Source: Hymenochaete sp. R1 (taxonomy: Eukaryota > Basidiomycota > Agaricomycetes > Hymenochaetales > Hymenochaetaceae). Taken from it: 64,000 nucleotides of DNA. The stretch spans positions 1-64,000 of the forward strand of contig JAFREE010000125.1 of the NCBI GenBank assembly GCA_019400425.1, read 5' to 3'. Made by a program: the position numbers and the translations under genes. Each line of letters opens with the position of its first letter. Position 1 is the first letter of the stretch. A model generated the notes under the pieces. The model was not told the origin of the DNA. It was given only the letters and a program-made list of their open reading frames with translations, and did not search any database. Of this stretch, positions 22,367-34,209 are shown one piece after another.

Positions 22367-24467
22367 TCAAGCGTTGCCACCAGCACTCCTACGTTCAATG
22401 TATCCTCGAATATTTGCATGCCCTTCAGAACTTCCGAAGAAGCATCTTTTCGAATTATTTTCCCAGATAACGACTCCGAGTTGCCTAGCATACTTCAAAA
22501 CGAACTCGTAGTCGGGTTGAGACGCAAATGCAGTGTACAAATAGCCTGGTCTTTAGCCATGAGCTAAAGACATCATTCCACAAAGATACGGCGCACCTTC
22601 TTGGGACTTAAGCCGGTTTTTCTCCAGCTCCCAGAGGCGAATCTGATCTTGCACCGTGACGGGTATAAGCGGGTTCTGTTTATCGGAATGAGTCATTCAA
22701 ATTCCGACAGTTGAAGTCATGCAGAAATTTGATACGTTTTTTCGCATTTGAGGGTGGGCATGTGTTGTGAGGTACTTGATGATCTATGTGTCCGGAGCAG
22801 TGAGCATCGTTCGTTTCTCCGTCAAGCCAGTCGCTAACCTGATCAGCGGTAATACCATTTGCCAAAGCTTTCTTGACGCTATCACGCGTTAAGGACCCGA
22901 CCACGAGATTTGGGAAGCGGTATTTCAAAGTGACGAAAAGATTCAAGACAGCTGTCTGGAGGGGATTGTCTAAAGATGGCCAGAGCGTGGAAATTTTTGT
23001 GGAGACGTCTTGCAAAGCAAAACAAGCACTTACCGGTATACGCGTAAACCCGATAATTAGTCTCTAAGATAATATAGCCTTGAGCCTGTGAACCTTCGCC
23101 CGTACTACCTGAGGAAGGCAAAGGAGGGAGGGATGAAGTAAGTGTCGTTGCAAGCCTCGTCGGATAAAAGCGTCGGGATGTAGGCTATACGACGACCATG
23201 AGAAACAATGTTTGTGAGTCTTCAATTCCAGTCAAACCTTGCCTTTCTTTGCCATATCAAGCCGTAATCTCTCAGGTCCTCCAGCATAGCTTTCTGGGTC
23301 TGACCGAGATTTTCAGTTGAGTAGCCCTATCCATCGCCAACTATCAGTAATAAACTACAATGCACATTAATAAGCGATAGAGAACAAACTCGACCCAATT
23401 CCATTGTGGAGAGCATGAAAAGGAAGCCCAGTACTTCAATCAGATCCATTTGACGTTCCTGTTGGGTCATGAATTGAGCTTCGACTTCCATGTCGCTTAA
23501 GCGTTACCTCTGCCATATGTAGATATTGGAGGAGAAGCTCCCACAGTTGGGCATGCGGTGAATGCAAGAGGAACTGAAATCCGAGAGAAGTAATTCTCAT
23601 CAGGCCCCTGCTCGCAGTGTAAATGAAATTGATTAATTTTATAAGTGTTTTAAAATATTCACTGACCCATGCCCCGTCATTAAGCGACTTCGAGCTAAGA
23701 GAAACAAGACGCCCTGCGACGGTCGCGCCGGTGATTGACCTGTGCCGGAAGAGACCATATAGTGGAGGATTGTCTGTCGGCATTCAGAACACGAGGGAGC
23801 TGTCGCACGGTACTGAACGACGCACCTCCCACCTCTCGACCGCGTAAGAATCGAGCATTTCGACAGTGACATTTGAGCGCTTTTCTTCCGCGTCCGATGC
23901 AGGTACCCCAAAGCTCCGATGAGTGCCTCTACAGAAATAATTGAGTTAGTATCTCCAGAGATAATGAAAGCTATGGGTAACTCACCCTCCCGTAATGGCC
24001 TGACGAAGACTAGACTTGAATGTTGGATTAAAACTCAGCTTTTGCGCAGGGTTCCCGATGATGTGAAGCCGAGCGAGAGTAGAGAGGGCGCTATCGTATT
24101 GTCTATTTCGGTTGGATGGTTAAAATAGAGCAACACGTTCTAACATCGAGCTTTTTCACTTTTTGCCTTGTTCGCTCACCCAAGAAGCCATGAGGCTCGA
24201 GGGCACCGAGGACTCTAACCATAGGAGATTCATGACAAGTTGCCGTTCCAGGGGAGCTAATAGCCTTCACCAGACGATGAGAATGACGACAAGGACAATG
24301 TACCGGAAGAATACCGACCGGAAAACGGAAAGACATGACGACGGACGACCATACAGCCTTGTCAAAGCACCTTGCGACTGATGCTGAAGAAATGAGACCA
24401 GGTGGTGACTCCCAGATGCCTGCTCGCTCCCATCGGCCATGGCGGTCATGTCATTAATTGTCGCCAA
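22367..24467 (-). CDS. TFB2: TFIIH subunit Tfb2/p52
   Basis: Core TFIIH subunit that anchors and stimulates the Ssl2/XPB ATPase in transcription and nucleotide excision repair. Thirteen exons (24467..24319, 24264..24160, 24102..23986, 23928..23826, 23773..23667, 23607..23508, 23458..23390, 23326..23243, 23184..23034, 22969..22839, 22783..22736, 22675..22597, 22545..22367) encode 473 residues, as expected. Landmarks: TRLYGRPSSCLSVFR, LARLHIIGNPAQKL, TSLGFQFLLHSPHAQLW, GYSTENL, ETNYRVYAYT, LNLFVTLKYRFPNLVVG, and the C-terminal p8-binding region FVLKYARQLGVVIWENN. The intron after exon 8 appears to be GC-AG (AAG then GCAAGG), since no GT donor keeps frame with SRRFYPTRLA. Confidence 0.95.
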
Positions 24468-24537
24468 CTTGAAACAAGCGCAAGCTGGGCGCTAGACAGA
24501 GTTGCGCGTCGATCTTCTTCTTTGTTTGGGTCTATTT

Positions 24538-24554
24538 ACGCGTCTCTGACGCGT
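24538..24554. promoter_or_regulatory. Two MCB boxes between TFB2 and NAS6
   Basis: ACGCGT at 24538-24543 and again at 24549-24554 inside the 153-bp divergent spacer. They resemble MBF target sites of G1/S genes in yeasts. They are near enough to serve either gene. Confidence 0.45.
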
Positions 24555-24620
24555 CCCTCCCCCCATTCCGGAAACTCTTGAACAAGTTGCAGCCTCCTTA
24601 CCATCGTCCACCACTTAGCA

Positions 24621-25878
24621 ATGCCCCTTTCTATTCACAATGCGGCTCGTAATAGTGAGTACTTGCGCCACTAATAGGCGTGTATTTTCTGACGGAACTC
24701 ACGAGGTCAGACCAGCAAGCCTTAGTAAGAAGTCTTGTCGAGGAAAATGCAAACCAAGTGAACGCTGTGGATGAGGTGCCATCACTTCTCATTGCATGAA
24801 CAAATTTATGAAGGATAAATTTACCAGGACGGAAGGTCCCCTCTGCACGCAGTTGCCGCAGCAGACCAAGATGCATCCGATATGGCATCTTATCTTCTCG
24901 AACATAAAGCCGAGGTTGACAGCACGGATCCTAGTGGTTGGTAAGGGTTTTCGCTAGTCGTAACTGAAAATAACCGTCTCTTAATCTCCGCCTAGGACTC
25001 CTTTACACTGCGCAGGTATGATTGACCTTCCCGTAGTATGTCGCCTTGTTCAAAGCAGCATATAGTCAGCGCCGGGAACGAAGGAATTGTGCGAGAGCTC
25101 CTCGGAGCAGGGGCAAACGTGAATGCAAAGACGATTCAAGGAATGACGCCTCTGTAAATCGTTCCAGCTAATGTATCAATTAGCCAAAGCTCATATACCT
25201 TTGTTTAGACATTATGCCGCTTCCAGGGAAAGGATAGAAGTGAGTTAAAGTCCCTTGTTCCACGTCCATTACCAGTCTCATGTTTAAGAAGATAGGGAGA
25301 TTATTGATCTCGAGAGAAGCAGATGTAAGAAAGAACCTAAAAACCCATCATTGGCGAAGCTAACTTGTGGTAGTTCAATGCAAAGAATACCGCCAACCAA
25401 CTTCCCTTGTAAGTTAGCAGTTTTTAGACCAAGACATCACTAACAGGTCTTCTCAGGCATCGAGCAGCCAGCATCGGCTCTGTAGGTTTCGTCAACCTTT
25501 TGCTCAACAACCCTGAAGGCACGCCAAAACCAAGATTGAACACATCTGATCGAGTCGGTGCGTTTCATTCCCCGTATTCAAACTTGAGGATAGATGAAAA
25601 CCTTATCCCGACCGTACTTTGCAGGGAATACGCCTCTTCATCTTGCCATGGAGTCGGCTCACGCAGAAGTGGCAGTCATGTTGATAAACGCCGGTGCGCG
25701 AAGAGATGAGGTGAGCCTTTCCCATTATTTGTAAAAGCTTTGTATTTTGATTCTAAATGATAACCGCAAGACTAACGCCGATGGTGAGATGCCTGAGCAA
25801 CTGGAAGGTGTTGGTGGACAGGAGCAACGCCGAGCAAAGCAACACGTCGCCGAGCAGTGCGGACCAGCACCAACCTAG
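24621..25878 (+). CDS. NAS6: 26S proteasome assembly chaperone Nas6/gankyrin (PSMD10)
   Basis: Ankyrin-repeat chaperone that holds the Rpt3 ATPase during regulatory-particle assembly. Eleven exons (24621..24654, 24711..24775, 24828..24940, 24996..25015, 25066..25153, 25209..25239, 25292..25324, 25374..25408, 25457..25557, 25625..25710, 25771..25878) give 237 residues against 226-228 in human and yeast. Repeats read as DGRSPLHAVAAA, GWTPLHCAVSAGN, GMTPLHYAASR, NQLPLHRAAS and GNTPLHLAMESAHAE, with a 20-nt exon carrying TPLHCA. The tail (residues about 203-237) is Gln/Glu-rich and non-ankyrin. Nearly every repeat is split by an intron. Shares a short divergent promoter with TFB2. Confidence 0.92.
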
Positions 25879-26152
25879 TGCATTCCACCTTGTCCAGTTG
25901 CATCGTGTTTTTATGGACGGCTACTTGCTTGTAAGACAGATAATCCAGAGATGCGCTTGATGTGTCTCCCACCAATTGCGCGATCAGGCGGGAAGAGACT
26001 TGGAAATAAGCAGGGAAAGTTTACAATGTACATTTATATACAACACTGAAAATGGGAAACACATTAACGATCTAAAAGATAAAGAACTCAAAACGCCCAG
26101 TCACTTACATAAGATAGAACAAAAATCAATCGTGCAACGAAGTGGTCCAGCG

Positions 26153-26702
26153 TTACGAGCTGCCACTCCTACGAATCCCATTGATGGCAGGGTGCGGTGG
26201 AGGCACAGGTGACTGGGGAACACTCTGGCCTGCTGTGATATCGCTATTGATAATATCCTCTATCACGGCGTGGAGCGTGTCTACCCGCTGCGACATCTGG
26301 TCCACTGACAATAAATTTGAGAAACCGACAGAGCTCGTCATCAGTCTACCTGTAGCGCGGTGCTGAATCGCAGCACAAAGACCCAACTCACTCTGACTTG
26401 TGAGTCGCTCCGTCATATCATTCAAATTCTGGTCCAGCCTATCCAAAACGTTCTCAACCTATGTATATTCAGCATCCCGTCAGCTACGTCAACTGAAGTT
26501 GTCTCAAAGTAAGACATTGAATACGTACGAACGCCGTGAGCTCATGCGGGCTCGTGATGTCTGGAACCGCGGTTGTCGTCGTCGTCTCTGTCGATGCAGT
26601 GCCGGTTGTCGTCGGAGGTGCCTCGTTCGTTGGTGTAGGAGATGATCCTGAGGCTTTTAAAGGAGATGAGGACGGGATCTTGAGTGGTTGAGCAGTGGCC
26701 AT
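26153..26702 (-). CDS. HSBP1-like heat shock factor binding protein
   Basis: Small coiled-coil protein; animal HSBP1 binds the trimerisation helices of heat shock factor 1. Exons (minus) 26702..26529, 26458..26392, 26304..26153; 130 residues. The HSBP1 core is residues 53-107: HELTAFVENVLDRLDQNL, DMTERLTSQMDQMSQRVDTL and EDIINSDI, heptad-patterned throughout. The family protein is only about 75 residues. Here a Pro/Thr/Ser-rich leader of about 50 residues and a Pro-rich tail flank the core. The second intron divides the helix exactly at SQ/M. Confidence 0.85.
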
Positions 26703-27074
26703 GGATGTACGTTTCTAAGTGTTGACAAGTACGAGCGGGCACGCCGAACCACGCGCCGATTCTCACACTGATGGCAAGCTCGCTCTGAACTCGTCTCCAC
26801 AATGTCTCATTGGTGAAAAGCTCTAATAAATCTATGTGTATACGTTCCCGGTGTAACCGATGTAGTGCCTTATAGGGAGTCAACGTATATTCCTGACAAA
26901 AATTCATGGACAATGTTGCAAAGCTAGCCCTGCGGCAGGCTCGCTCACGTCCGAGCTAAGGGCGTCTGCCGCGACAGCCTCAGATTCGATGACCTAGCGA
27001 AACGAAAGGCGGCTCGAGCATTCTGGTCGAAAGAGCAGGGTGAAATCGATTCATACCGCACCTCCTTCATCTCA

Positions 27075-27937
27075 TCAGTCCCAATTCCCCTTCTTCCTCG
27101 ACTCCTTCAACTTAGACTTGTGCTCCTTTCCTGCCCTCCTCCGAGCCTTCTCGGCCTTTTGCAGCCCCACCACACGCTGTTTCTGCTCATTAGACGTCTC
27201 TCCTTTCACGCCGCTTAGTGCTGCATTCAGAATGAGCGAGTGCATCTGAGTGGTAATGAGGAGAGGGGAAGTGAGTTTGGTCAGCAACTTTGACAGTGAT
27301 AGGGGAAGAATCTGGAATGGACGATACATACTTTACGAAGACAATCGTCGACGTTTTGGGCTTGGGAACGATGCACTGTAGACGTGACCTGTAAGCTCTC
27401 CGAAGCAGCGACATATGCTGGCTGCCGTGCCGAACAAATAATAATCAATCGACCATCCACACAACGCAACTCAACAGAGAAAGCGAATCGACGTACATGT
27501 TCCCTAAGCGCCTTCCTCGCCCACCTCGGAATCCAGAACGCGCACAACGAGCACTTTGCAGTCGCTTTCGTGTTCACCTTATTCACATTCTGTCCTCCAG
27601 GGCCCGAGCTCCTCGAGAACGAAAGTTCTAGCGCTTCGCGAGGAAGCTCGATTTTCCGAAACGCGTCCGACCACTGGCGTGCGGCTTTCATGTCCTCTTG
27701 GTTTTCTAGAGCGTGTAAGGCGGGCGGAGAAGGGGCAAAGCTCTTGTTTGAGGCGTATCCCCTTTCAAAGATCAAAGAAGCTTGCCGCAGCTGGGCGAGG
27801 TGACGTCCAGACAGCAGTGGTAAATTGGCATAGTATGAGTTCGTTACAACGGCCGAGTGATTTCTAACTTGATAATCAAGCACGTTAGAATGGTTAGCTT
27901 TTACTTAATGATATTGCGTACCTCCAAGCCTAAGCAT
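27075..27937 (-). CDS. Mitochondrial ICT1-type peptidyl-tRNA hydrolase (GGQ release factor)
   Basis: Codon-independent rescue factor for stalled mitochondrial ribosomes (ICT1/Pth4 family). Exons (minus) 27937..27922, 27867..27497, 27421..27332, 27245..27075; 215 residues. The GGQ loop reads SSGPGGQNVNKVNT, followed by ATAKCSL, then SLQVTSTVHRSQAQNVDDCL and a Lys/Arg-rich C-terminal tail that in ICT1 enters the mRNA channel. The frame upstream of exon 2 has only a GTG, so I add a 16-nt first exon (MLRLG) joined through a good intron with CTAAC branch site; this yields an Arg/Leu-rich presequence. The extreme N-terminus is the least certain part. Confidence 0.88.
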
Positions 27938-28388
27938 AACACTCCAAAAGCATCGCCGGTGGGAATGGTGTCGAAAACCTCAAAACGATGAGCGGAATGG
28001 CGACGCATCGGTCCCGGGTGGAAACATTGTTGCATCGCCACTAATGCACAAATAGCAATAAATACATTTCTGAATTCACACAATATTGATAATATACATT
28101 ATTACATATCACAATTCGAGCCGACGCAGGAACAGTGGTAGTTTAGAGGAAAAACGATCGATCGATTTATTATTGTACAGGGATAAGGTCAATGATTGAG
28201 ATTGACATCAGTATACAACAGGTATTCGTTTACTTGCATCGACAACGATACACAGCAGAGGAAAGAGCAGTAGGAACATAGAACCTGAAGAAGAGAAATG
28301 GAAAGTCCGAGAGAACTTAAAGATAGGTACTGTCCTGAAAAAGAAAGAGGTTGAAAAAGACGTCGAGCTCTTCAACGCATCTTGCACA

Positions 28389-29789
28389 TCAACCGATTCT
28401 TTCGCGTCTTTCATCTGCAAAAGCCTTGAGACCAAACTGTCTGAGAGATTTCCACTCCTTTAAAATCCATCAATGCCTTATTCCCTCCGACTCAACGGTA
28501 ATAAACCCAAATACAAACGTACCAAAAATCCAGCGGGCAGGAATGTGTGTGCTAACCACACGGACCAGCTGAACCTGCCTTCGTAGATTTCGTTTGGTAC
28601 GTCATACGACAACGATCTAGCAACGACTCGTCGGGCGTAAGCGTCCGGAGCGACAAACAAGTCTGATCTCAATGAATGAGGAGTCTTGTAAGGCAAAAAA
28701 TTGACACTTCACCATATCCCAGTAGCTCCTGAATACGTCCATAGTCGTCCTTCATTGGTTCATATCGCGATCCAGGCGGAGGGGCATTCCCGCGTATGAT
28801 ATTTGACTTCACGCCACCACTCACGACCTAAAAAAATCAATATAATGCCTTCTTTGGCGAACAGAAGGGGGCTCGTACGTTTAGAACCTTGACACTACTC
28901 AGTCCGTCAGAGGCGTTATACGCGATTAAAAAGGAATTAGAAAACATACTTGAAAGGAGCCAGCTCTACTCTCAAAGTGCTCGACATCTGGTTCAACGCG
29001 GCTTTGCTGGCATTGTAGACACACGCAAATGGAGTCGGGAAGATACTGTTGATACTGCTGATATTAACGATCAACCCGTGTCCGCCTTCCGGTCCCGCAT
29101 ACTTCCTTCTTGATCCGCAAGGAAGACACGAAAATAGTTGTTGGGAAAAGGAAGGCCCGGGACGGCTCGCCGCTGATTTAATGAGCATGTCGGAGAACTG
29201 CTGGACCATGAGCACGACTCCTATGATGTTGACATCCAGCACGGAGTACATGTCCTCGACTGAGTTGTCTAGAAGAGCTCCATGGTGGCCTATGCGTGTG
29301 ATCAGACAAGGTTCTGATACCGAAATAAAGATAGTAACCGCTCACACACGCCACTTATGAGAGAAGCAAGCTTCAGTGAAGGGATGTTGAATTTATGAGA
29401 CCAAATCCACATACGCGTTATTAACCAGTATGTCAAGCTTTCCTTCCAAAAGCTCCTCTAGATCGTAGCGAAGGTTTTGAATGGACTTCAACTCAGACAC
29501 GTCGAGTTCGAAGCACTCGATACCCAAGACAGCGAGCTGGTCCATACTCGACCTCCTTCGAGCTGTTGCAATGACGCGGAGACCTAAATGCGTACTGAGG
29601 TCAGAACGCGGACATCCTAACGAGTAGAAATTACTCTGCCTTGCGCATGATACTCTCTCGCCAACTCGTGACCAATGCCTCCGGCGCTGCATCTATAATA
29701 AAAAGTTTGACCTGTATGCGGATGATAAGCGCATCGACAGTAACACACCCTGTTATGAGCACCGATCTTTGATTGCTTGCCATTGACAT
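28389..29789 (-). CDS. Short-chain dehydrogenase, AYR1-like
   Basis: Classical SDR resembling 1-acyl-dihydroxyacetone-phosphate reductase. Exons (minus) 29789..29749, 29692..29640, 29583..29415, 29353..29346, 29289..28950, 28894..28879, 28827..28713, 28662..28523, 28457..28389; 316 residues. Motifs: cofactor loop LITGCSAGGIGHELA, NNAG (residue G encoded by an 8-nt exon), catalytic Ser in NISSINS, and YNASK. A hydrophobic C-terminal segment (SVWLAHTFLPAGFL) may bind lipid droplet or ER membrane as in Ayr1. Intron 2 fits best as GC-AG (CAAG then GCAGAG), giving HAQGLRVIATARR. Other introns are canonical. Confidence 0.87.
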
Positions 29790-30041
29790 CGTGTGATTCT
29801 GAGATTGCAGTACTTTCACCCGAGCACGGGAAAGCTACGGTGGCGAAGGGTGGGTAGGGACAGCTACTACTTATGTGAGGGGGATTCGGTTCGAGCTGAG
29901 CGCAAGCAGAAGAATGTCCTCGTACCAAGAAACAAGAAGGGAGGCAAGTGAGTGGGCACCTTAAGCTTCTTATCACCGCCGTGGACATGTGTTGTCAGCG
30001 AGCATGCCGGACATGATGGATGAAGGTGGGGAATGAGGTGC

Positions 30042-31204
30042 TTATATGAACACAAGTGATACCTGTGAGAAGCGTCTGGACGGATAAAAGGATCTCATGA
30101 AAGTAAATCTTGTTTCCTCAGACGGGATAGGTTGCCGAACTGGTCCGTCGGCCGCGGTTGCAGATTTATGCTTGCTTCGACGGGTATTGTGATCATGGTG
30201 GTCCGGAGGCAAATGGGGCCAATTTGCTTTTCGGACGTCGGAGATTCCCAAACTCTGTTTAACGTGTGAATCGCCTTCCGCTTTCGGTAAATTCCTCCTC
30301 ATGCTCTCGACCTCTGACGCACTCCCTTTACGTTGAGATTGTCCGTAGCTTTTTGCAAGCTCATTCAAATAATCCAATACGCACTCCAAGTTGAGAACAA
30401 AAGGAATGATAATGGTAATGTATTGGACTCCGAGGTTCGTATCAGTACTGGTGCCACCATCTGCTGCAGGCACCGCCGTCCCGACTCCCCGTCCAGCCCA
30501 GATGACCGAGCGCTCAAATCATCATTGTAATCTGTAACAGTGCATCCCGGCCAGCAACACATTGGGAGATACATCTCACGGTCCAGTAACATTTGCAATT
30601 GTCGCGTCTCAAGGCCCTCTACCCCTGGAAAATCGCGCTATCGAGTGTACTGTGGCAAAAGGAACCAACATCGTGCCTACGAATTCAAAAGCGGATCAAT
30701 TCACTACTCGTTCTTGGACAGGAACAAAAGTGCGATAGTACTAGCAAACTCTTAAGGTACTGGATTTGTTGGAAACCATGAGGATGATGTGTGTTTTTTG
30801 AAGCGACCTTTACCGGAGATAGTGAGCTCCATATCTGCTTCTTGAGTTAGAAGGCGGACGGGGAGGTGGGGTGCCAGGAGAAAGGCCGAACAGACCGGGC
30901 AGCGAGCAAACTTTCCCGGTCTCGCAAGCGAGAAAGCTATCAGCGTAGACCTCACGGAGCAGACAACGTCGTTTACTGCTCCGAGTCGCTCTCGGCAAGG
31001 TAAGGTAAGTATTTGATACTCACAAAGGTATTCTGCACAACTCGGATAGCTCAGGTCCGGTGAACGGTTCCAGCGGACGGTCCACGTAACTGAAACGAAA
31101 GCAACTCAATGCAAATTATTGTGCACAAATACTACCTTCTTTGGGTTACATTCTCTACAATACACATGTATGTGGCACTTGTACAAGGGAAGCCCATCGC
31201 ACGC
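30042..31204 (-). CDS. Unresolved cysteine-rich gene candidate
   Basis: I cannot settle a model here. The clearest exon-like piece is a 143-codon open frame at 30473..30042 (minus) containing ECVLDYLNELAKSYGQS and a basic, polar tail. Upstream pieces are cysteine-rich: one reads YKCHIHVYCRECNPKK (around 31160), another KFARCPVCSAFLL (around 30890), a third DREMYLPMCCWPGC (around 30560). This is reminiscent of RING or RBR ubiquitin ligases, but the reading frames do not all connect through consensus introns. The locus starts only some 25 bp after the Rieske flavoprotein stop, or overlaps it. It may be a real gene, a damaged one, or two. Confidence 0.3.
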
Positions 31205-31227
31205 GAGCGAATAACAGTCCCACAAGT

Positions 31228-33799
31228 TTACTTGAACTTGGCGCTCGACTGAGAGGACGAGATATCGATGGAAGAGATATCCTACATAAGCCACCGCCCG
31301 ATGAATATCATGTCGATTTAGCATATGAACGCAGGAAACTTACAGCACCAGCCTTGATCTCATCCGCTGAGGGCATCAATCCCAAACGCAGGAGCTCCGA
31401 TGCCTTCACGACGATTGGGTCTGATTGCATGCTAGTTACAAGCTTTCAACACCACGCAAAATGAGCAGAGGAAGGAAGTTACCTAGCCATGGCAACCACC
31501 TTGCCCGATTTGAAGTAATATGCAACGAACTGTGTGAATGTTAGGTACCAGAGCCGGCAGTTTGCGTCATTTCAGTGTACCTTCAATTCTGCAGGGTTTC
31601 CTTTGATGAAGGTATCGTCGTAGCCGTGGCCAAGGCCGCAGTAGCGGAGTTGCTGACCCTCTGGGGAAGGATTTGCCAAAGGTTAAGGAAGAGGCCAAGT
31701 TAGAAAACGGCTAACTCACGGGCACTCCAGAAGATTGGTATCTTTGAAAATGGCAGGTCACTCTTGCCCCCTTGCGCAATGGACCTCCCAACAGCGCGAC
31801 CGTGATTACCTGCCACCTGTTCGAGATAAACGCTTGATCTGGTACGAAGCAGACTACTTGAATAAAGCCCAACTCACGTTCCAATGTTCAATCCTCCTTG
31901 GCTCGGGCGATTCAGTTTGTGGATACACGGCGATGTCACCTACCACACATGAAGTTAAACAAACATCCACAAACCTACCCGCAGCCAACCCACCTATCGC
32001 ATAGACACCATCCAAATCCTTCACTCTCAAATACTCATCAACAAGTACCCCTCCGTCCTTCTCCAGCGTGAAACCGCTTTCTTTGAGGAAGCCCGTTGCG
32101 GGTGCAACGCCGACACCCATGATGACAACGTCGGCTAGAAGCGTGGGACCGCCGTCTCCGAGGACGACAGCTCCAGCGGACGAAGCATCAGATTCCGAGG
32201 GGACGATCTTAGCCACCTTGGTCTGCATGTGGAACTTGACACCTTGTGATTCATGGTACTAAGAGATGCACCAGGAGATGAGGAAGACAAGAATGAATTT
32301 GAATACAAGCAAAAGACTTCAAATTGTGGGTCGACGAACCTGTTTGAGACCTTTTCCGACCTCCTTCCCGAGGACCATCTCGAAGGGGTACTCTTCCATA
32401 CCGATCACATCAATTGACGCGAGCTCGCGTTTTGACACGGCCGCGACGATTTCCATGCTAATGAACGAGCTGCCTATCACTACGAGTCGCTTGCCTTTCT
32501 GCACAGCTATCGGTGGAAATGGTCAACGTTTAAATGCATAGCCTCCTTCTTCAAATTGAAAGGCAGACCTTGATCTATTTCCTTCGTGTTTGGTGCATGA
32601 CGAAGGGTGAAGACGTTTTTCAAGTCCTTGCCTTCAATCGGGAGCTTGCGTGGGCTTCCTCCGGGGGCAAGGATCAAATGCTCGTATCCAAAGGTCTCGG
32701 ATTTGTCAGTAGTAACAGTCTTCGCCCCGGGATCAACCTTCGTAACAGTCTGAAAGGATACGGATTAGAAGAAGAAAATGCGATTTTTGGTGAAGAGCAG
32801 AGGTAGGAAACACCCACAGTTCCAATTATCAAATTCGTGTTGTACTTGATCTTGAGCTCATTCACGCTTCGCCATTCCAATTTAGACGGGTCACTCAGTA
32901 GCGCCTTGCTCATCTTCGTCCTGTCGATAGGAGCGTACGACTCTGAGCTGATGATCGTGATGTTCCCCTTGTACTTGTTCTGGACAAACCGAAAAAGCCA
33001 TAAATTCTCTTTACCAATAACAGGCTGATATTTGAGCTCACCTCCCGTAAACTCTCGACAGCATGCACAGCACCTGCGCCCCCGCCGACAATCACAACAC
33101 CTTTCCCAGGTGCTACATTTCCATCCGTCGATATCGTCGGCGGACGAGACTTGTTTTCCTTTAAGGTCTGTTTGGCGTTCGCTGTGACGTATATCTTGCC
33201 GTCCCGTGAGACTGCCTCGAAGCGGTGGATGGCATCAAGTGCTGGAGCGTCCTCTGTTTGTAGGGCTAGGCTTAAGTCATGCGAATGGAAAAGGAGCTCG
33301 GGCAACTCACCGATATCACCGGTACAGACGTTGAAGCAGGCTTCATTCGAAAGGCGGGTGAGTCTCGGTAAGCGAAGTCAAAAGCAGTAAGTATGCTCAT
33401 ACGACCATACCTCCGTGCCATGGGCTAAAATGATTCAATCAGCCTCGTCAATTCAAGCAAAACAAACTCGGCTTACCAGACCACCCTTCCATCTCCAGTG
33501 AGGATACCTTTCGCCAACGGCGCTCCGTAGCTGTATGAACATATGTTACTAAGACTAATTCTCATGCTTGTTCAGCACCCAGCACGCACTGTGTACAGAA
33601 AGCGCTGGTAGCGTGGACGTTACTCCCGATCCTCGACAAGAGAACTCGACCATCGTCTCCAAATGCTACTTCCTTCCTACGATTGGTGAAAACAACGTCA
33701 GCTCATCTACGGAATGATGAAATGACATAAGCCAATAACTTACATCTCCCCATCCTTGAGTTCACTTTCGTTTACGACCGCAATAGTTTGTGAAGACAT
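31228..33799 (-). CDS. Rieske-AIF-type flavoprotein oxidoreductase
   Basis: Fusion of an N-terminal Rieske [2Fe-2S] domain to an FAD/NAD(P) pyridine-nucleotide oxidoreductase, like animal AIFM3. Sixteen exons (33799..33744, 33676..33590, 33530..33477, 33424..33411, 33340..33311, 33253..33042, 32979..32818, 32749..32569, 32506..32340, 32258..31994, 31939..31878, 31816..31720, 31660..31581, 31529..31483, 31431..31344, 31281..31228) give 551 residues. Rieske ligands are in FCTHYGAPLAKG and CPWHGACFN. The FAD loop is VVIVGGGAGAVHAVE; the NADH loop is LVVIGSSFISMEIVAAV; GVYAIGD ends the FAD site. The C-terminal dimerisation domain closes with MPSADEIKAG. No mitochondrial presequence is obvious. 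Confidence 0.92.
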
Positions 33800-34209
33800 G
33801 GTTCGTTTGCCAGGAAAAGTTTCTTGAAATCGTATGTTACAGAAGGTTGTAGCTGGTCGTGGACGATGTAAATAGGAGAGAAAGGACGCTGTAAGCCGTC
33901 TTGAGAGCATGCCAATGAGCGGTCAGGCATTGTCCGAGCGCGGGTGATGAATGTTTTTAGAGTTTCCCATCTCATCTCATTCACTCACCCGGAATTCTCG
34001 CAAAGTCCAAAGACGTCAGTCCTGACGCGCGCGTCCGCCAATCGCATTCTGTCTTTTATTCACACGCAGAATTCAAGTAACTCAATATTAACGATTTATA
34101 ATTTTTATAATTTAGCAAGCGCATACATGCGTGCACCCAGTGCATTCCCGTACTATAACTTAATCGTCTCAGGTCGTACCATATAGTCCATAAGTTACAG
34201 TGACAAGAT

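Noticed and set aside
27498..27883. Single-exon start for the ICT1-like gene at 27883
   Set aside because: The codon there is GTG; a 16-nt upstream exon with ATG and a well-formed intron explains the N-terminus better.
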